A DNA stretch of 64,000 nt from Paracoccaceae bacterium (GCA_030148225.1 JASBTX010000033.1:124001-188000), one strand, 5' to 3'. Numbered from the stretch's first letter, positions 47,266-59,661 are shown. Notes: generated by a model from the sequence alone, not told the origin. Numbers and translations are program-made.

Positions 47266-48768
47266 CGCCGCGGTTGCCAGCCCCGCGCCCAGCCCGGCCC
47301 AGATAACGGGATGCACCGCCGATTTGGGCGGCGGATCGGATTTGTGGGCCTGCCGGGCCACCAGATCTTCGACAAGGGCCGGCAGTTTGGGCCCAAAGCG
47401 CGCAATCACCCGTGCCGTTTTCATCAGATCGCCGATCAGCGCCTTTGGCCCGATGCTGTCAGCGATATATTTCTCGACAATCGGTTTGGCGACCTCCCAC
47501 ATGTTGATATGTGGGTTGAGGGTGCGGGAAACACCCTCGACGACGACCATTGTGCGCTGCAAAAGTATCAGTTCGGTGCGGGTTTCCATCCCGAACCGTT
47601 CGGTCACTTCAAAGAGGTAGAAGAGCAGCCGTCCCATGGATATCTGGGTCGCGTCCATACCGAATATCGGCTCTCCTACCGACCTGAGTGCCTGAGCGAA
47701 CGCATCAACATCCTGATTGGCGGGCACATAACCCGCCTCGAAATGCACCTCGGCGACGCGGCGGTAATCCTGCTGAATAAAGCCATAAAGAATCTCGGCA
47801 TAGACACGGCGGGTATATTCATCGATCCGGCCCATGATCCCGAAATCCATCGCGACGATATCGCCGTTCTCGGCTAACTTGAGATTGCCTTGATGCATAT
47901 CGCCATGAAAATACCCGTCGCGCAGGGCGTGGTTCAGGAAAAGCTCCATGATGCGGTTGCCAATGGGAACCGGGTCATGCCCTGCCGCAATGATCGCGTC
48001 ATAATCACCGATGGGAATACCCTCCGCCCAGTCCAGCGTCATGACGCGTCGTGAGGACAGCGGAAAGATCGTGCGCGGGACGCGGAAACCGTCGTCATCG
48101 CGGGTTGTGGCAAAAAACTCGGCGCAGGCGGCGGCCTCGACACGCATGTCCAGCTCGCCTGCGACGACGCCTTCGAAATGGGCGATGACATCCATGGGCC
48201 GCAGGCGCCGGGCAAAGGGGGCCGCAAACTCGATCAGCCAAGCCGCCAGATAGAATGCATCGATATCACGCCGGAACGCGCGTTCGATTTTCGGGCGCAG
48301 AACCTTGATGGCCACCGGCGCGCCTGTATCGCGGCGGTGGGCCTTGTGAACCTGCGCAATAGATGCGGCTGCGACCGGTTCGCTGATATCCGAAAAGAGT
48401 TCCCGCCAGTCCTGATCCAGCTCATCGCTGATGGTCTGTTGGGCAACCGACAGCGGGAAGGCCGGTAGCTTGTCCTGCAAAAACCGCATCTGCGCGGCCA
48501 TCTCGACCCCGACCACATCGGGCCGGGTCGACAGCGTCTGGCCAAACTTGATATAGGCCGGGCCCAGCGCGGTCAGCGCCCGTGGAACCGGTGGCAATTT
48601 GGGGTCACCGCGATATCCCAGCCATTTGAACGGCCAGCCCAGAATGCGGGCCAGAATGCGCAGGCTGCGTGGTGCCTGCAGCGCCTCGAGCACCAGTGGC
48701 ATCGCGCCTGTCCGCTCGAACGTGGCGCCCGTGCGGATCAGGCGCCAGATATTATGCGGCCCACGCAT
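47242..48768 (-). CDS. ubiB: Ubiquinone biosynthesis ATPase-like protein UbiB
   Basis: UbiB is an atypical kinase-like ATPase that supports coenzyme Q synthesis at the membrane. The diagnostic KxGQ motif appears as AYIKFGQTLSTRPD with K74 and Q77. The ATP-binding loop is A-rich (PVAAASIAQVH), and DFGIMGRID is the metal-binding segment. The C-terminus has hydrophobic residues for two membrane passes. The start codon directly follows the ubiE stop. It overlaps the convergent phosphotransferase gene by 24 bases. Confidence 0.93.
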   Translation of the reverse strand: MRGPHNIWRLIRTGATFERTGAMPLVLEALQAPRSLRILARILGWPFKWLGYRGDPKLPPVPRALTALGPAYIKFGQTLSTRPDVVGVEMAAQMRFLQDKLPAFPLSVAQQTISDELDQDWRELFSDISEPVAAASIAQVHKAHRRDTGAPVAIKVLRPKIERAFRRDIDAFYLAAWLIEFAAPFARRLRPMDVIAHFEGVVAGELDMRVEAAACAEFFATTRDDDGFRVPRTIFPLSSRRVMTLDWAEGIPIGDYDAIIAAGHDPVPIGNRIMELFLNHALRDGYFHGDMHQGNLKLAENGDIVAMDFGIMGRIDEYTRRVYAEILYGFIQQDYRRVAEVHFEAGYVPANQDVDAFAQALRSVGEPIFGMDATQISMGRLLFYLFEVTERFGMETRTELILLQRTMVVVEGVSRTLNPHINMWEVAKPIVEKYIADSIGPKALIGDLMKTARVIARFGPKLPALVEDLVARQAHKSDPPPKSAVHPVIWAGLGAGLATAALVLAGLF

Positions 48769-49518
48769 TCAGAGTTTCCAACCGGAATGCAACGCAGCAA
48801 CGCCAAAGGTCAGGTTGCGGTATTTGACGTTGCCGAAACCGGCGTTGCGGATCATCTCGGCAAAGCGATCCTGATCCGGAAACCTCCGGATTGATTCGAC
48901 AAGATACTGATAACTGTCGCGATCATTGGCGATCAGTTTTCCCATCTGCGGGATGACGTTGAACGAATAGGCGTCATAGGCGCGCTGCATCGCCGGATTG
49001 GGCAACTGGCTGAATTCCAGAACCATGATCCGCCCGCCGGGCCTGAGGACGCGATACGCCTCGCGCAGGGCGTCGTCGATCCGGGTGACGTTCCGTATGC
49101 CAAAGCTGATCGTATAGACGTCAAAACTGTTATCGGCGAAGGGCAGCGCCATGGCATCACCGACGATCCAGTCGAGCCTGTCTGACAGCGCCGCTGCATC
49201 AGCGCGTTTTCGCCCCTCGATCAGCATCGACTCGGTCATATCAAGAACCGTCGCCTCTGCGTGGCCCGCGCGTTTGAGGAAACGAAACGCGATATCGCCC
49301 GTGCCGCCAGCAACGTCCAGGAGCCGCTGCCCGCTGCGCGGCGCCAGCCAATCCATCATCGCGTCTTTCCACAGCCGATGCACCCCGGCTGACATGACAT
49401 CATTCATCACGTCATAGCGCGAGGCGACGCTGGAAAAGACGCCATGTACCATACCGGCCTTGTCGGCCTCGGGTACGGTCTTGAACCCGAAATGGGTATC
49501 GGAGGATTCCTTGGACAT
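48769..49518 (-). CDS. ubiE: Ubiquinone/menaquinone biosynthesis C-methyltransferase UbiE
   Basis: UbiE methylates the quinone ring. The ATG at 49518 gives 249 residues, the usual size. The family signatures [18 protein letters not shown] (about 35-52) and the SAM loop [13 protein letters not shown] are intact, as is [10 protein letters not shown]. It is the first gene of a ubiE-ubiB pair with no gap between them, and is divergent from mutM with 86 bases between start codons. Confidence 0.95.
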   Translation of the reverse strand: MSKESSDTHFGFKTVPEADKAGMVHGVFSSVASRYDVMNDVMSAGVHRLWKDAMMDWLAPRSGQRLLDVAGGTGDIAFRFLKRAGHAEATVLDMTESMLIEGRKRADAAALSDRLDWIVGDAMALPFADNSFDVYTISFGIRNVTRIDDALREAYRVLRPGGRIMVLEFSQLPNPAMQRAYDAYSFNVIPQMGKLIANDRDSYQYLVESIRRFPDQDRFAEMIRNAGFGNVKYRNLTFGVAALHSGWKL

Positions 49519-49604
49519 GCAGATAACCGTTTGCTTGCGCTTGCCACTCTTATAGTTAGCGGCGGTGGCGATACAATGCGTCCTCATGAGCCAAGGAGTC
49601 ACAG

Positions 49605-50456
49605 ATGCCGGAACTGCCCGAGGTGGAAACCGTCATGCGGGGGCTGGAACCTGTGATCACCGGACAGCGGATCACGTGTGCCGATATCCGCCGCCCCGAT
49701 TTGCGCTGGCCTTTTCCGCCCGACATGTCGGCACGGCTGACGGGTGCATGTGTTGGGCGCCTGTGGCGGCGGTCGAAATACATATTGGCGGACCTGTCCA
49801 CGGGCGAGACGCTGATCGTGCATCTGGGCATGTCGGGACGAATTTTGATTTCGGGTCAGGTGCAGGGTGAATTCCACCACCCACTGACACCGACGGCCAA
49901 ACATGACCATGTCGTGCTGGATTTCGAAAACGGCGCCCGGATCACCTTTAACGATCCGCGCCGGTTTGGCGCAATGGATCTGGCATCCAGCCGTGATCTT
50001 GCCCGGCACCGGATGCTGCGAAACCTGGGCCCTGAACCGCTGGGCAATCAGTTTCACGAAGATTACATGGAAGGCGCATTCAAGGGGCGCAGAACGCCGG
50101 TGAAATCTGCACTGCTTGATCAGAGGCTGGTTGCGGGACTGGGCAATATATATGTCTGCGAGGCGTTGCACCGTGCCGGCATATCGCCGGAAAAACAAGC
50201 AGGGCGACTGACGCGCCCAGAGATCGGTCGGCTTGTCCTGGCCATCGTCGCAACGTTGAATGACGCCATCGCCGCCGGGGGATCGTCACTGCGGGATTTC
50301 AGACACACCGACGGAGAACTTGGATATTTCCAACATGAATTCCGGGTCTATGATCAGGAGGGCAATCCCTGTCTAACACCGGAATGTGCTGGAATAATTT
50401 CACGAATCACGCAATCTGGCCGCTCGACATTCTTTTGCCCGCAATGCCAAAACTAG
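49605..50456 (+). CDS. mutM: Formamidopyrimidine-DNA glycosylase MutM (Fpg)
   Basis: MutM removes oxidised purines such as 8-oxoguanine. The start [10 protein letters not shown] carries the catalytic proline (after Met removal) and E3. The helix-two-turn-helix and the zinc finger [13 protein letters not shown] are present. The first pair of zinc ligands is spaced CX4C (CLTPEC) instead of the usual CX2C, a form I recall from other alphaproteobacterial Fpg proteins. The length of 283 is normal. Confidence 0.95.
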   Translation: MPELPEVETVMRGLEPVITGQRITCADIRRPDLRWPFPPDMSARLTGACVGRLWRRSKYILADLSTGETLIVHLGMSGRILISGQVQGEFHHPLTPTAKHDHVVLDFENGARITFNDPRRFGAMDLASSRDLARHRMLRNLGPEPLGNQFHEDYMEGAFKGRRTPVKSALLDQRLVAGLGNIYVCEALHRAGISPEKQAGRLTRPEIGRLVLAIVATLNDAIAAGGSSLRDFRHTDGELGYFQHEFRVYDQEGNPCLTPECAGIISRITQSGRSTFFCPQCQN

Positions 50457-50519
50457 CTTGATCGAACATTCGACAAAGTTCATTCATGGTCTTCGAAGCA
50501 ACAAGGAACGGTGCGACTG

Positions 50520-51296
50520 ATGGGCTATAAAACCCTGCTGGTGGAAATTGACGAGCATGTTGGACTGATCCGGCTGAACCGGCCCGATGCCCTGAATGCG
50601 CTGAATTCGGAACTGTTGGGCGAACTGGTCAAGTGCCTGCAATCCTTTGAAGAGGATGACCGCGTGCGCGCGATCGTGCTGACCGGTTCGGACAAGGCGT
50701 TTGCCGCCGGGGCCGATATCAGCGAGATGGCGGGCAAGGATTTTGTTGATGTGTTCAAGGCCGATCTGTTCGCCGCCGAGGCCGACCGGATCATGGCCTG
50801 CCGCAAGCCGATTATCGCAGCCGTGGCAGGATATGCGCTGGGCGGGGGATGCGAGCTGGCGATGATGTGCGATTTCATCATCGCCGCCGACAGCGCGAAA
50901 TTCGGTCAGCCCGAGATCAATCTGGGCGTGGTGGCAGGCATCGGCGGTACGCAACGCCTGACCAAGTTCGTGGGCAAGTCCAAGGCGATGGACATGCATC
51001 TGACCGGACGCTTCATGGAGGCAGACGAGGCCGAGCGTTCGGGCCTTGTCAGCCGTGTTGTTCCGGCCAAGAAACTGCTCGAGGAGGCCCGGGCCGCCGC
51101 CCAGAAAATCGCTGAAAAGTCGGCCATCACGACCATGGTGGTAAAAGAGGCTGTCAACCGCGCGTACGAAACGCCGCTTTCGGAAGGGCTGCTGTTCGAG
51201 CGGCGTGTTTTCAACGCGCTTTTCGCGACGCATGACCAAAAGGAAGGCATGGATGCCTTTGTCGAAAAGCGCGCCGCCAAGTTCAGAGATAAATAA
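50520..51296 (+). CDS. Enoyl-CoA hydratase
   Basis: The 258-residue protein belongs to the crotonase fold. The oxyanion-hole segments [11 protein letters not shown] and [13 protein letters not shown], the two catalytic glutamate positions (near residue 112 in GGGCEL and near 132 in [10 protein letters not shown]) and the C-terminal helix are all present. It hydrates trans-2-enoyl-CoA in fatty-acid or amino-acid breakdown. I prefer the ATG at 50520; a GTG at 50511 is also possible. Its position between mutM and rpsT is typical for Rhodobacterales. Confidence 0.92.
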   Translation: MGYKTLLVEIDEHVGLIRLNRPDALNALNSELLGELVKCLQSFEEDDRVRAIVLTGSDKAFAAGADISEMAGKDFVDVFKADLFAAEADRIMACRKPIIAAVAGYALGGGCELAMMCDFIIAADSAKFGQPEINLGVVAGIGGTQRLTKFVGKSKAMDMHLTGRFMEADEAERSGLVSRVVPAKKLLEEARAAAQKIAEKSAITTMVVKEAVNRAYETPLSEGLLFERRVFNALFATHDQKEGMDAFVEKRAAKFRDK

Positions 51297-51308
51297 GCCG
51301 CTGCACCG

Positions 51309-51337
51309 TTGACAGGCGGGCGAGTCGCGCATAGAAG
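51309..51337 (+). promoter_or_regulatory. Probable promoter of rpsT
   Basis: TTGACA is followed after 17 bases by TAGAAG, 45 bases before the rpsT start. The minus-35 box is a perfect consensus; the minus-10 box is weak. Confidence 0.5.
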
Positions 51338-51381
51338 CGCGGCTTCAAGGAATTCATCCCGTCAGCTTACGGAAACAGAAC

Positions 51382-51648
51382 ATGGCAAATTCGCCTCAGT
51401 CAAAGAAACGCGCCCGCCAGAACGAGCGCCGGAATGCCGTCAACAAGGCGCGCCGTTCCCGCATCCGCACCTTTCTGCGCAAGGTAGAAGAAGCGATTGC
51501 CTCGGGCGATCAGGACGCCGCCAAAGTGGCGTTGCAGGCAGCACAGCCAGAGGTCATGCGCGGCGTGACCAAGGGTGTGATGCATAAAAAAACCGCTTCC
51601 CGGAAAATTTCGCGCCTGTCATCCAGGGTCAAAGCTCTGGCGGCATAA
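51382..51648 (+). CDS. rpsT: 30S ribosomal protein S20
   Basis: S20 is a small, highly basic helical protein that binds 16S rRNA. The 88-residue sequence starts [18 protein letters not shown] and has the [17 protein letters not shown]-terminal helix, both diagnostic. It has its own promoter candidate and a strong terminator downstream. Confidence 0.97.
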   Translation: MANSPQSKKRARQNERRNAVNKARRSRIRTFLRKVEEAIASGDQDAAKVALQAAQPEVMRGVTKGVMHKKTASRKISRLSSRVKALAA

Positions 51649-51671
51649 CGCCGAATTTCGGGCATTTTTTA

Positions 51672-51697
51672 GGCACTCGCTTGGCGGGTGCCTTTTT
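51672..51697 (+). terminator. Intrinsic terminator of rpsT
   Basis: A 9-base-pair stem (GGCACTCGC / GCGGGTGCC, one G-T pair) with loop TTG is followed by TTTTT, 24 bases after the stop codon. Confidence 0.9.
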
Positions 51698-51868
51698 CGT
51701 TTATAGTATAATTTTCAGTGATTTAATATCGATTTGGCACAGCCGCTGTGACCCATCCTGAACGGCCTACGATTCCTTTCAGAGTCAAGCGCGAAGTTCT
51801 GTTGCTCCCCCCTCTGGCGGATTGATAAGTTTTACCCAAGCGATTCATTTCGTTTCGGGGGATAGTTG

Positions 51869-52318
51869 ATGAGTACGGCCGGCGGGTCGCGTGTATCTGA
51901 AATGCTGCCAGATGCTGCGTGGACCGAAATTGCCAATGATACCAAGGCTGTGCTTGTCGATGTCAGGACCAAAGCAGAGTGGGGCTTTGTTGGCATTCCT
52001 GACCTCTCGGAGCTGGGACGCTCGCCGATTCTGGTGGAGTGGCTTCAGTTTCCGGAGATGACTCCGAATACGAACTTTGTGGAACAATTGATGACTCATC
52101 TGGATGGCGAAATTCCGGGTCAGATATTTTTCCTCTGTCGTTCCGGCGCGCGCTCTCTCAGTGCTGCCGGTGCTGTCGCGGCAGATCTGAATGCGCGTGG
52201 GGCCTCTGTGGCCTGCGTGAATGTTCAGGAAGGGTTCGAAGGCGATCTGGATAGCGAGAAACACCGGGGGGGCCTCAACGGATGGAAGGCCCGGGGATTG
52301 CCATGGAGGCAGTCCTGA
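51869..52318 (+). CDS. Rhodanese-like domain protein
   Basis: The 149-residue single-domain protein has the rhodanese pattern: VLVDVRTKAEW near residues 29-39 and the active-site loop CRSGARS near 90-96, with a catalytic cysteine. It probably transfers sulfane sulfur, though the acceptor is unknown. It lies between the rpsT terminator and dnaA and ends 24 bases before the dnaA start, so dnaA may be transcribed through it. Confidence 0.85.
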   Translation: MSTAGGSRVSEMLPDAAWTEIANDTKAVLVDVRTKAEWGFVGIPDLSELGRSPILVEWLQFPEMTPNTNFVEQLMTHLDGEIPGQIFFLCRSGARSLSAAGAVAADLNARGASVACVNVQEGFEGDLDSEKHRGGLNGWKARGLPWRQS

Positions 52319-52342
52319 CAAGGAAGATGCGGGTCAAAAAGA

Positions 52343-53698
52343 ATGAACGAAGACGTTTGGGGACGAGTTTGTGTTCAGCTGGAAAAGACGGTTGGGAAGA
52401 ACAATTTCGTCACATGGATCAAGCCGCTCCACTTTGAGGGTGTAGACGGCGGCGTGGCGACGTTTCACGTGCCGACCACGTTCATGGGCGACTGGGTGTC
52501 GCGCAATTTCGGCGATCAGCTCCGCCAGCAGCTGTTGACCGAAGGGATCGTTGTTGACCGGCTTGCGTTCGAGGTGCCGACAACACGCACCCGGCCTGCC
52601 TCGCCGACCGTCGCCAGGAAAGAAGTTCGTCCGTCGCGCAAAAGTGCCGATCCCGCCATGCCGGGCGCATCGCTGGATGAACGCTTTACCTTTGACAGTT
52701 TCGTGGTGGGCAAGCCCAACGAACTGGCCCATGCCGCGGCACGCCGTGTCGCCGAAGGCGGTGCGGTGACGTTCAACCCGCTTTTCCTTTATGGTGGTGT
52801 CGGGCTGGGCAAGACCCACCTGATGCACGCGATCGCGTGGGAATTGCGCAAGCGCGATGCGAAGCAGAAGGTTGTCTACCTGTCGGCTGAACAGTTCATG
52901 TATCACTTTGTCCAGTCGCTGCGCGACCGCTCGACCATGGATTTCAAAAGCATGTTCCGCTCGGTCGATGTGCTGATGGTGGATGATGTTCAGTTCATCG
53001 CGGGCAAGGATTCCACGCAGGATGAATTTTTCCATACCTTCAACGCCCTGATCGATCAGGGGCGGCAGATCATCATTTCGGGTGATCGTTCGCCATCGGA
53101 AATCGACGGGTTGGACGAACGTATCCAGTCGCGCCTGCAATGGGGGCTGGTCGTGGATCTGCACCCGACCGATTATGAATTGCGTCTGGGCATTCTGCAG
53201 CAGAAGGTCGAGCTGTATCGCATCCAGTATCCTGAACTCTTTATCGCCGATGGCGTGCTGGAGTTTCTGGCCCAGCGCATCAGCACCAATGTTCGGGTGC
53301 TCGAAGGCGCGCTGACGCGGCTCTTTGCCTTTGCTTCGTTGGTCGGGCGCGAAATCACGCTGGATCTGACGCAGGATTGCCTGGCCGATATACTGCGCGC
53401 TTCGGATCGCAAGGTCACGATTGACGAGATCATGCGCAAGGTGTCCCAGCATTATAACATCCGGATGTCAGACTTGCTGAGCCCACGGCGCACACGCACC
53501 ATTGCGCGCCCGCGACAGGTTGCGATGTATCTGGCCAAGCAGCTGACATCGCGGTCCTATCCCGAGATCGGACGCCGGTTCGGCGGACGCGACCACACAA
53601 CGGTTCTGCATGCCGTGCGCAAGATCGAAGAGCTGAAGGCCATCGATAATCAGATCGCCGAAGATGTCGAATTGCTGCGTCGGATGCTCGAGGCCTGA
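52343..53698 (+). CDS. dnaA: Chromosomal replication initiator protein DnaA
   Basis: DnaA opens the replication origin. Domain I is short (about residues 1-75). The AAA+ domain has the Walker A motif GGVGLGKTH near 149-157 and DDVQFIAGK near 213-221. Domain IV has the DnaA-box recognition signature GRDHTTVLHAVRKI near the C-terminus. The 451-residue length is typical. It is 24 bases downstream of the rhodanese gene with only a weak ribosome site, and leads into dnaN-recF. Confidence 0.98.
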   Translation: MNEDVWGRVCVQLEKTVGKNNFVTWIKPLHFEGVDGGVATFHVPTTFMGDWVSRNFGDQLRQQLLTEGIVVDRLAFEVPTTRTRPASPTVARKEVRPSRKSADPAMPGASLDERFTFDSFVVGKPNELAHAAARRVAEGGAVTFNPLFLYGGVGLGKTHLMHAIAWELRKRDAKQKVVYLSAEQFMYHFVQSLRDRSTMDFKSMFRSVDVLMVDDVQFIAGKDSTQDEFFHTFNALIDQGRQIIISGDRSPSEIDGLDERIQSRLQWGLVVDLHPTDYELRLGILQQKVELYRIQYPELFIADGVLEFLAQRISTNVRVLEGALTRLFAFASLVGREITLDLTQDCLADILRASDRKVTIDEIMRKVSQHYNIRMSDLLSPRRTRTIARPRQVAMYLAKQLTSRSYPEIGRRFGGRDHTTVLHAVRKIEELKAIDNQIAEDVELLRRMLEA

Positions 53699-53797
53699 TC
53701 ACCCCTTTTCCTTAGCGCTGCGACGGGTATAAATCGCTTGAGCATACAGGCGTTTCGGGTATCGTGTGAGACCCCGGAAGGGTGAGGGAACAGGGTT

Positions 53798-54916
53798 ATG
53801 AAAATTAGCATCGAACGCGGAACGCTGTTAAAGGCGGTCAGCCAGGCACAATCGGTTGTCGAGCGGCGCAACACGATCCCGATCCTGGCCAATGTGCTGA
53901 TCGAGGCCGACCAGAACTCGGTCAGTTTCCGCGCGACCGATCTGGATATCGAGGTGGTGGACAAGGCTGTGGCCCAGGTAGAGCGCGCGGGCGCGACAAC
54001 GGTATCGGCGGTGACCTTGCACGAGATCGTGCGCAAACTGCCCGACGGTGCGCTGGTGGTGCTGTCGGATAACGGCACCTCGGGCCGGATGACGGTTGAG
54101 GCGGGACGATCCAACTTTTCGTTGGCGACGCTGCCGCGCGAGGATTTCCCGGTGATGGCGTCGTCCGAATACACCGCGAATTTTACTGCTGCGGCACCGG
54201 TTCTGCGACGCCTTTTCGATAAGTCGAAATTTGCCATATCCACAGAAGAGACACGCTATTACCTGAACGGTGTCTATATGCATGTCGCCAATGGCGAGGC
54301 AGGCAGCGTGCTGCGCTGCGTCGCGACCGATGGTCACCGGCTGGCCCGGATCGATGCCGATCTGCCGGCGGGGGCCGAACATATGCCGGGCGTGATCGTG
54401 CCGCGCAAGACAGTGGGCGAGTTGCGCAAGCTGCTGGATGATGATGACATGCAGATCGCGGTCTCCGTGTCCGAGACCAAGGTCCGTTTCGCGACGCCGG
54501 AAATCACGCTGACCTCCAAGGTGATCGACGGGACATTTCCCGACTACACCCGCGTCATCCCGGCGGGTAATACCCGCAAGCTGGAGGTTGATGCATCGGA
54601 ATTCGCCCGTGCGGTCGACCGCGTGGCCACCGTGTCATCAGAGCGTTCGCGGGCGGTCAAACTGTCGCTGGACGAGGACCGGCTGGTCCTGTCGGTCAAC
54701 GCGCCGGACAGCGGTGCCGCTGAGGAAGAACTGGCGGTGGCCTATGGCGATGACCGCCTTGAGATCGGGTTCAACGCCAAATATCTGCTGGAGATCGCAA
54801 GCCAGGTGGATCGCGAGAATGCAGTGTTTCTGTTCAACTCGTCCGGTGATCCGACGCTGATGCGCGAAGGCAATGACACATCGGCGGTTTATGTCGTCAT
54901 GCCGATGCGCGTGTAG
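53798..54916 (+). CDS. dnaN: DNA polymerase III beta subunit (sliding clamp)
   Basis: The beta clamp tethers polymerase III to DNA. The 372-residue protein shows the three-fold clamp fold: MKISIERGTLLKAVSQ at the start, LATLPREDFPVM near residue 110, and the C-terminal VVMPMRV that closes the peptide-binding pocket. It lies 99 bases after dnaA in the conserved order dnaA-dnaN-recF-gyrB. Confidence 0.98.
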   Translation: MKISIERGTLLKAVSQAQSVVERRNTIPILANVLIEADQNSVSFRATDLDIEVVDKAVAQVERAGATTVSAVTLHEIVRKLPDGALVVLSDNGTSGRMTVEAGRSNFSLATLPREDFPVMASSEYTANFTAAAPVLRRLFDKSKFAISTEETRYYLNGVYMHVANGEAGSVLRCVATDGHRLARIDADLPAGAEHMPGVIVPRKTVGELRKLLDDDDMQIAVSVSETKVRFATPEITLTSKVIDGTFPDYTRVIPAGNTRKLEVDASEFARAVDRVATVSSERSRAVKLSLDEDRLVLSVNAPDSGAAEEELAVAYGDDRLEIGFNAKYLLEIASQVDRENAVFLFNSSGDPTLMREGNDTSAVYVVMPMRV

Positions 54917-54936
54917 CGCCGGGTGACAGGGATTTC

Positions 54937-54973
54937 TTGCCTCCGGCGGGAGTATTTTCGCAAAGAAGAAGCA
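54937..54973 (+). repeat. Short intergenic motif of a type dispersed in Rhodobacteraceae genomes
   Basis: The gap between dnaN and recF contains TTGCCTCCGGCGGGAGTATTTT followed shortly by AAAGAAGAAG. From general knowledge, close variants recur between genes of many Rhodobacteraceae. CCTCCGGCGGGAG can form a small hairpin ahead of the T-run, so it may act as a weak terminator for dnaN. Only one copy occurs in this window. Confidence 0.45.
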
Positions 54974-54974
54974 G

Positions 54975-56072
54975 ATGACCGGGCGTTGGGTTGAACGGCT
55001 GACGCTGTCGCATTTCCGGTCGCATGCGCGGCTGGAGATCGCGCCGGACGCGCGCCCGGTGGCGATTTACGGGCCGAACGGGGCAGGTAAAACCAATCTT
55101 CTGGAGGCGGTGTCGCTATTGTCGCCGGGGCGGGGCATTCGCCGGGCGCAGGCCGATGACATCGCCGCGCGGGGTGCCGCGCTGGGCTGGAAGGTAAGCG
55201 GGCGGATATCTGAGGGCAGGGGCCCGGGCCACGAGATCGATCTGCGCCATGAACCCGGCGGGCAACGGGAAGTTCGGATCGATGGCAAAGTGGCGCGTCA
55301 GCACGCGCTGGGGCGGATCCTGCGTATCATCTGGCTTGTGCCGTCGATGGACCGTATCTGGAGTGAAGGTGCCGAGGGGAGACGGCGGTTTCTGGACCGC
55401 GTGACGCTGAGTTTCCTGCCCGGTCATGCCGAGGCCAGCCTCGCCTATGAAAAGGCGATGCGTGAACGCAACCGCCTGCTGAAGGATCAGGTCAGGGACG
55501 GACATTGGTATCGCGCGCTGGAGGGGCAGATGGCGACGCAGGGTGCACGCATCATGGCCAGCCGTCGCGATGCGGTGGGGCGTATCCGGGCGGCGCAGCA
55601 GGAAGCCGGGTCTGCCTTTCCGGTGGCAGAGCTTGATCTGGTGGCGGGGGGGGAAGAGACCGAGGAAGGGTTGTTGCGCAGTTTTCACGATGGACGCGCC
55701 GCTGATCTGGCCGCCGGGCGAACCCTGTCGGGGCCGCATCGCGGGGATCTGAGCGTACATTATGCGGCCAAGGGTATCCCGGCGCGGGAATGTTCGACGG
55801 GCGAGCAAAAGGCGCTCTTGATCTCGATCGTTCTGGCCAATGCGCGGGCGCTGGCGGCGGAAACGGGTCAGCCGCCGATCCTGCTCTTGGATGAGGTCGC
55901 GGCGCATCTGGATGCGGACCGGCGCGCGCGCCTTTATGATGAGATTTGTGCCATCGGGACCCAGGCATGGATGACGGGAACCGGCAGCGATTTGTTTGAC
56001 GGGCTGGGCGCGCGGGCGCAGTATCTTGCCGTCAACGAAACAGACGGCCAATCGACGGTAGAATGCGCATGA
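54975..56072 (+). CDS. recF: DNA replication and repair protein RecF
   Basis: RecF is an SMC-like ATPase that helps load RecA at gaps. The Walker A motif GPNGAGKT is at residues 33-40, and the signature and Walker B segments STGEQKALLI and ILLLDEVAAHLD are near the C-terminus. The 365-residue length is normal. The stop overlaps the next gene as ATGA. Confidence 0.96.
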   Translation: MTGRWVERLTLSHFRSHARLEIAPDARPVAIYGPNGAGKTNLLEAVSLLSPGRGIRRAQADDIAARGAALGWKVSGRISEGRGPGHEIDLRHEPGGQREVRIDGKVARQHALGRILRIIWLVPSMDRIWSEGAEGRRRFLDRVTLSFLPGHAEASLAYEKAMRERNRLLKDQVRDGHWYRALEGQMATQGARIMASRRDAVGRIRAAQQEAGSAFPVAELDLVAGGEETEEGLLRSFHDGRAADLAAGRTLSGPHRGDLSVHYAAKGIPARECSTGEQKALLISIVLANARALAAETGQPPILLLDEVAAHLDADRRARLYDEICAIGTQAWMTGTGSDLFDGLGARAQYLAVNETDGQSTVECA

Positions 56073-56485
56073 AGACGAACAGGATCACGCTGGTATCGCT
56101 GGCGGTACGCGATCTGGAGAAGAGCAAGGCATTTTACGCTGCGCTGGGCTGGGAGATCGAGGAGGGACCGCCGGAGGCGGCGTTTTATCGGATGGGGCAG
56201 GGGTATTTCGGGCTTTATAAGGTCGAGAAGCTGGCAGAAGACATTGGCAGATCGTCGGCTGAACTGGGCAGCGGGATGGTATCGCTGGCCCAGAACTTTG
56301 CCACCGAGGCCGAGGTGGATGCGGCCTATGTGCGCGCGCTTGCCGCGGGAGGGGTGCAGTTATCCGCGCCCGAGACGGTTTTCTGGGGTGGATATTCGGG
56401 AACATGGGCCGATCCGGACGGGCATATCTGGGAATATGCGATGAACCCGTTCTGGGAACTGGACGCGGACGGGCATCTGACATGA
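56069..56485 (+). CDS. Glyoxalase/bleomycin-resistance/dioxygenase superfamily protein
   Basis: The 138-residue protein has the vicinal-oxygen-chelate fold, made of two beta-alpha-beta-beta-beta units. It starts with the ITLVSLAVRDLEKSKAFY motif and ends with YSGTWADPDGHIWEYAMNP, typical of the family. The metal-ligand pattern is not complete enough to name a substrate. I start at the ATG that overlaps the recF stop; another ATG lies 6 bases upstream. It overlaps the LysE-type gene as ATGA, so the three genes may be co-expressed. Confidence 0.85.
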   Translation: MKTNRITLVSLAVRDLEKSKAFYAALGWEIEEGPPEAAFYRMGQGYFGLYKVEKLAEDIGRSSAELGSGMVSLAQNFATEAEVDAAYVRALAAGGVQLSAPETVFWGGYSGTWADPDGHIWEYAMNPFWELDADGHLT

Positions 56486-57102
56486 CGCTGGGGCTGGGCG
56501 AACTGGCGCTTTATGCGCTGGCGCTCCTGATCCTGTTCCTGACGCCGGGGCCGGTATGGGTGGCGCTGATCGCGCGCGGGGTGAGCGGCGGATTTCACGC
56601 CGCATGGCCGCTCGCGCTGGGTGTGGCCTTTGGTGATCTGATCTGGCCTTTGGTGGCGATTTTCGGGGTCAGCGCCATCGTGGCGGTCTATGCTGATTTC
56701 CTGATCGTGCTCAGATTCGCGGCAGCCGTGATCCTGATAGCGATGGGGCTGGCGCTGATCCGCTATTCAGCGAAGGCGCTGACCGCCGACAGTGCCCTGA
56801 CGCGGCCGGGCATGTGGGCGGGATTTGCCGCGGGCGTTCTGGCCGTGACCGCGAACCCCAAGGCCAGCCTGTTCTACATGGCGATCCTGCCGTCATTCTT
56901 TGACTTTACCCGGATCACGCTGATCGACATCGTCGTGATCTGTATCGCGTCCTTTGTTGTGCCTCTTTTTGGCAACCTGACGCTTAGCCTGTTTGTCAGC
57001 CAGATCCGGCGTTATCTCTCGTCGCCGGGAGCAGTAAAGCGGACGAATATCATTGCCGGAACGGCGCTGATTCTGGTGGGGGCGGTCATCGCCGTTACCT
57101 GA
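56482..57102 (+). CDS. LysE family amino-acid exporter
   Basis: The 206-residue protein has six hydrophobic segments and the RhtB/LysE signature LTPGPVWVALIARG near residues 20-33. The NPKASLFYMAILPSFF segment (about 126-141) is also diagnostic. Such proteins export amino acids or related metabolites, but the substrate cannot be told. It starts in an ATGA overlap with the glyoxalase-fold gene. It is the last complete gene of clear Rhodobacterales type before the join in gyrB. Confidence 0.9.
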   Translation: MTLGLGELALYALALLILFLTPGPVWVALIARGVSGGFHAAWPLALGVAFGDLIWPLVAIFGVSAIVAVYADFLIVLRFAAAVILIAMGLALIRYSAKALTADSALTRPGMWAGFAAGVLAVTANPKASLFYMAILPSFFDFTRITLIDIVVICIASFVVPLFGNLTLSLFVSQIRRYLSSPGAVKRTNIIAGTALILVGAVIAVT

Positions 57103-57169
57103 TTCGGAATTGCATAAATAATGGGCGCGGGGCGTGACATTTCCCGGTGGAAAACGTATGTTTTTCTGA

Positions 57170-59572
<2,403 letters not shown>

Positions 59573-59661
59573 GCGGCGCGCACTCCTTCTTGATCTGCCG
59601 CAATGTTGCTTGCGTTGGCGGTGGTACCACCCTTTCCGGGTGAACAGCAGGAGAGCGGAAG

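Noticed and set aside
51649..51868. Possible replication origin in the AT-rich gap between rpsT and the rhodanese gene before dnaA
   Set aside because: I found no cluster of DnaA boxes (TTATCCACA-like) in it. The 220 bases hold the rpsT terminator and otherwise plain AT-rich sequence. The origin may be elsewhere in this parAB/dnaA neighbourhood or outside the window.
52462..52471. A half-parS-like string GTTTCACGTG near the start of dnaA
   Set aside because: The right half of the palindrome does not match; it is ordinary dnaA coding sequence and far from the consensus.
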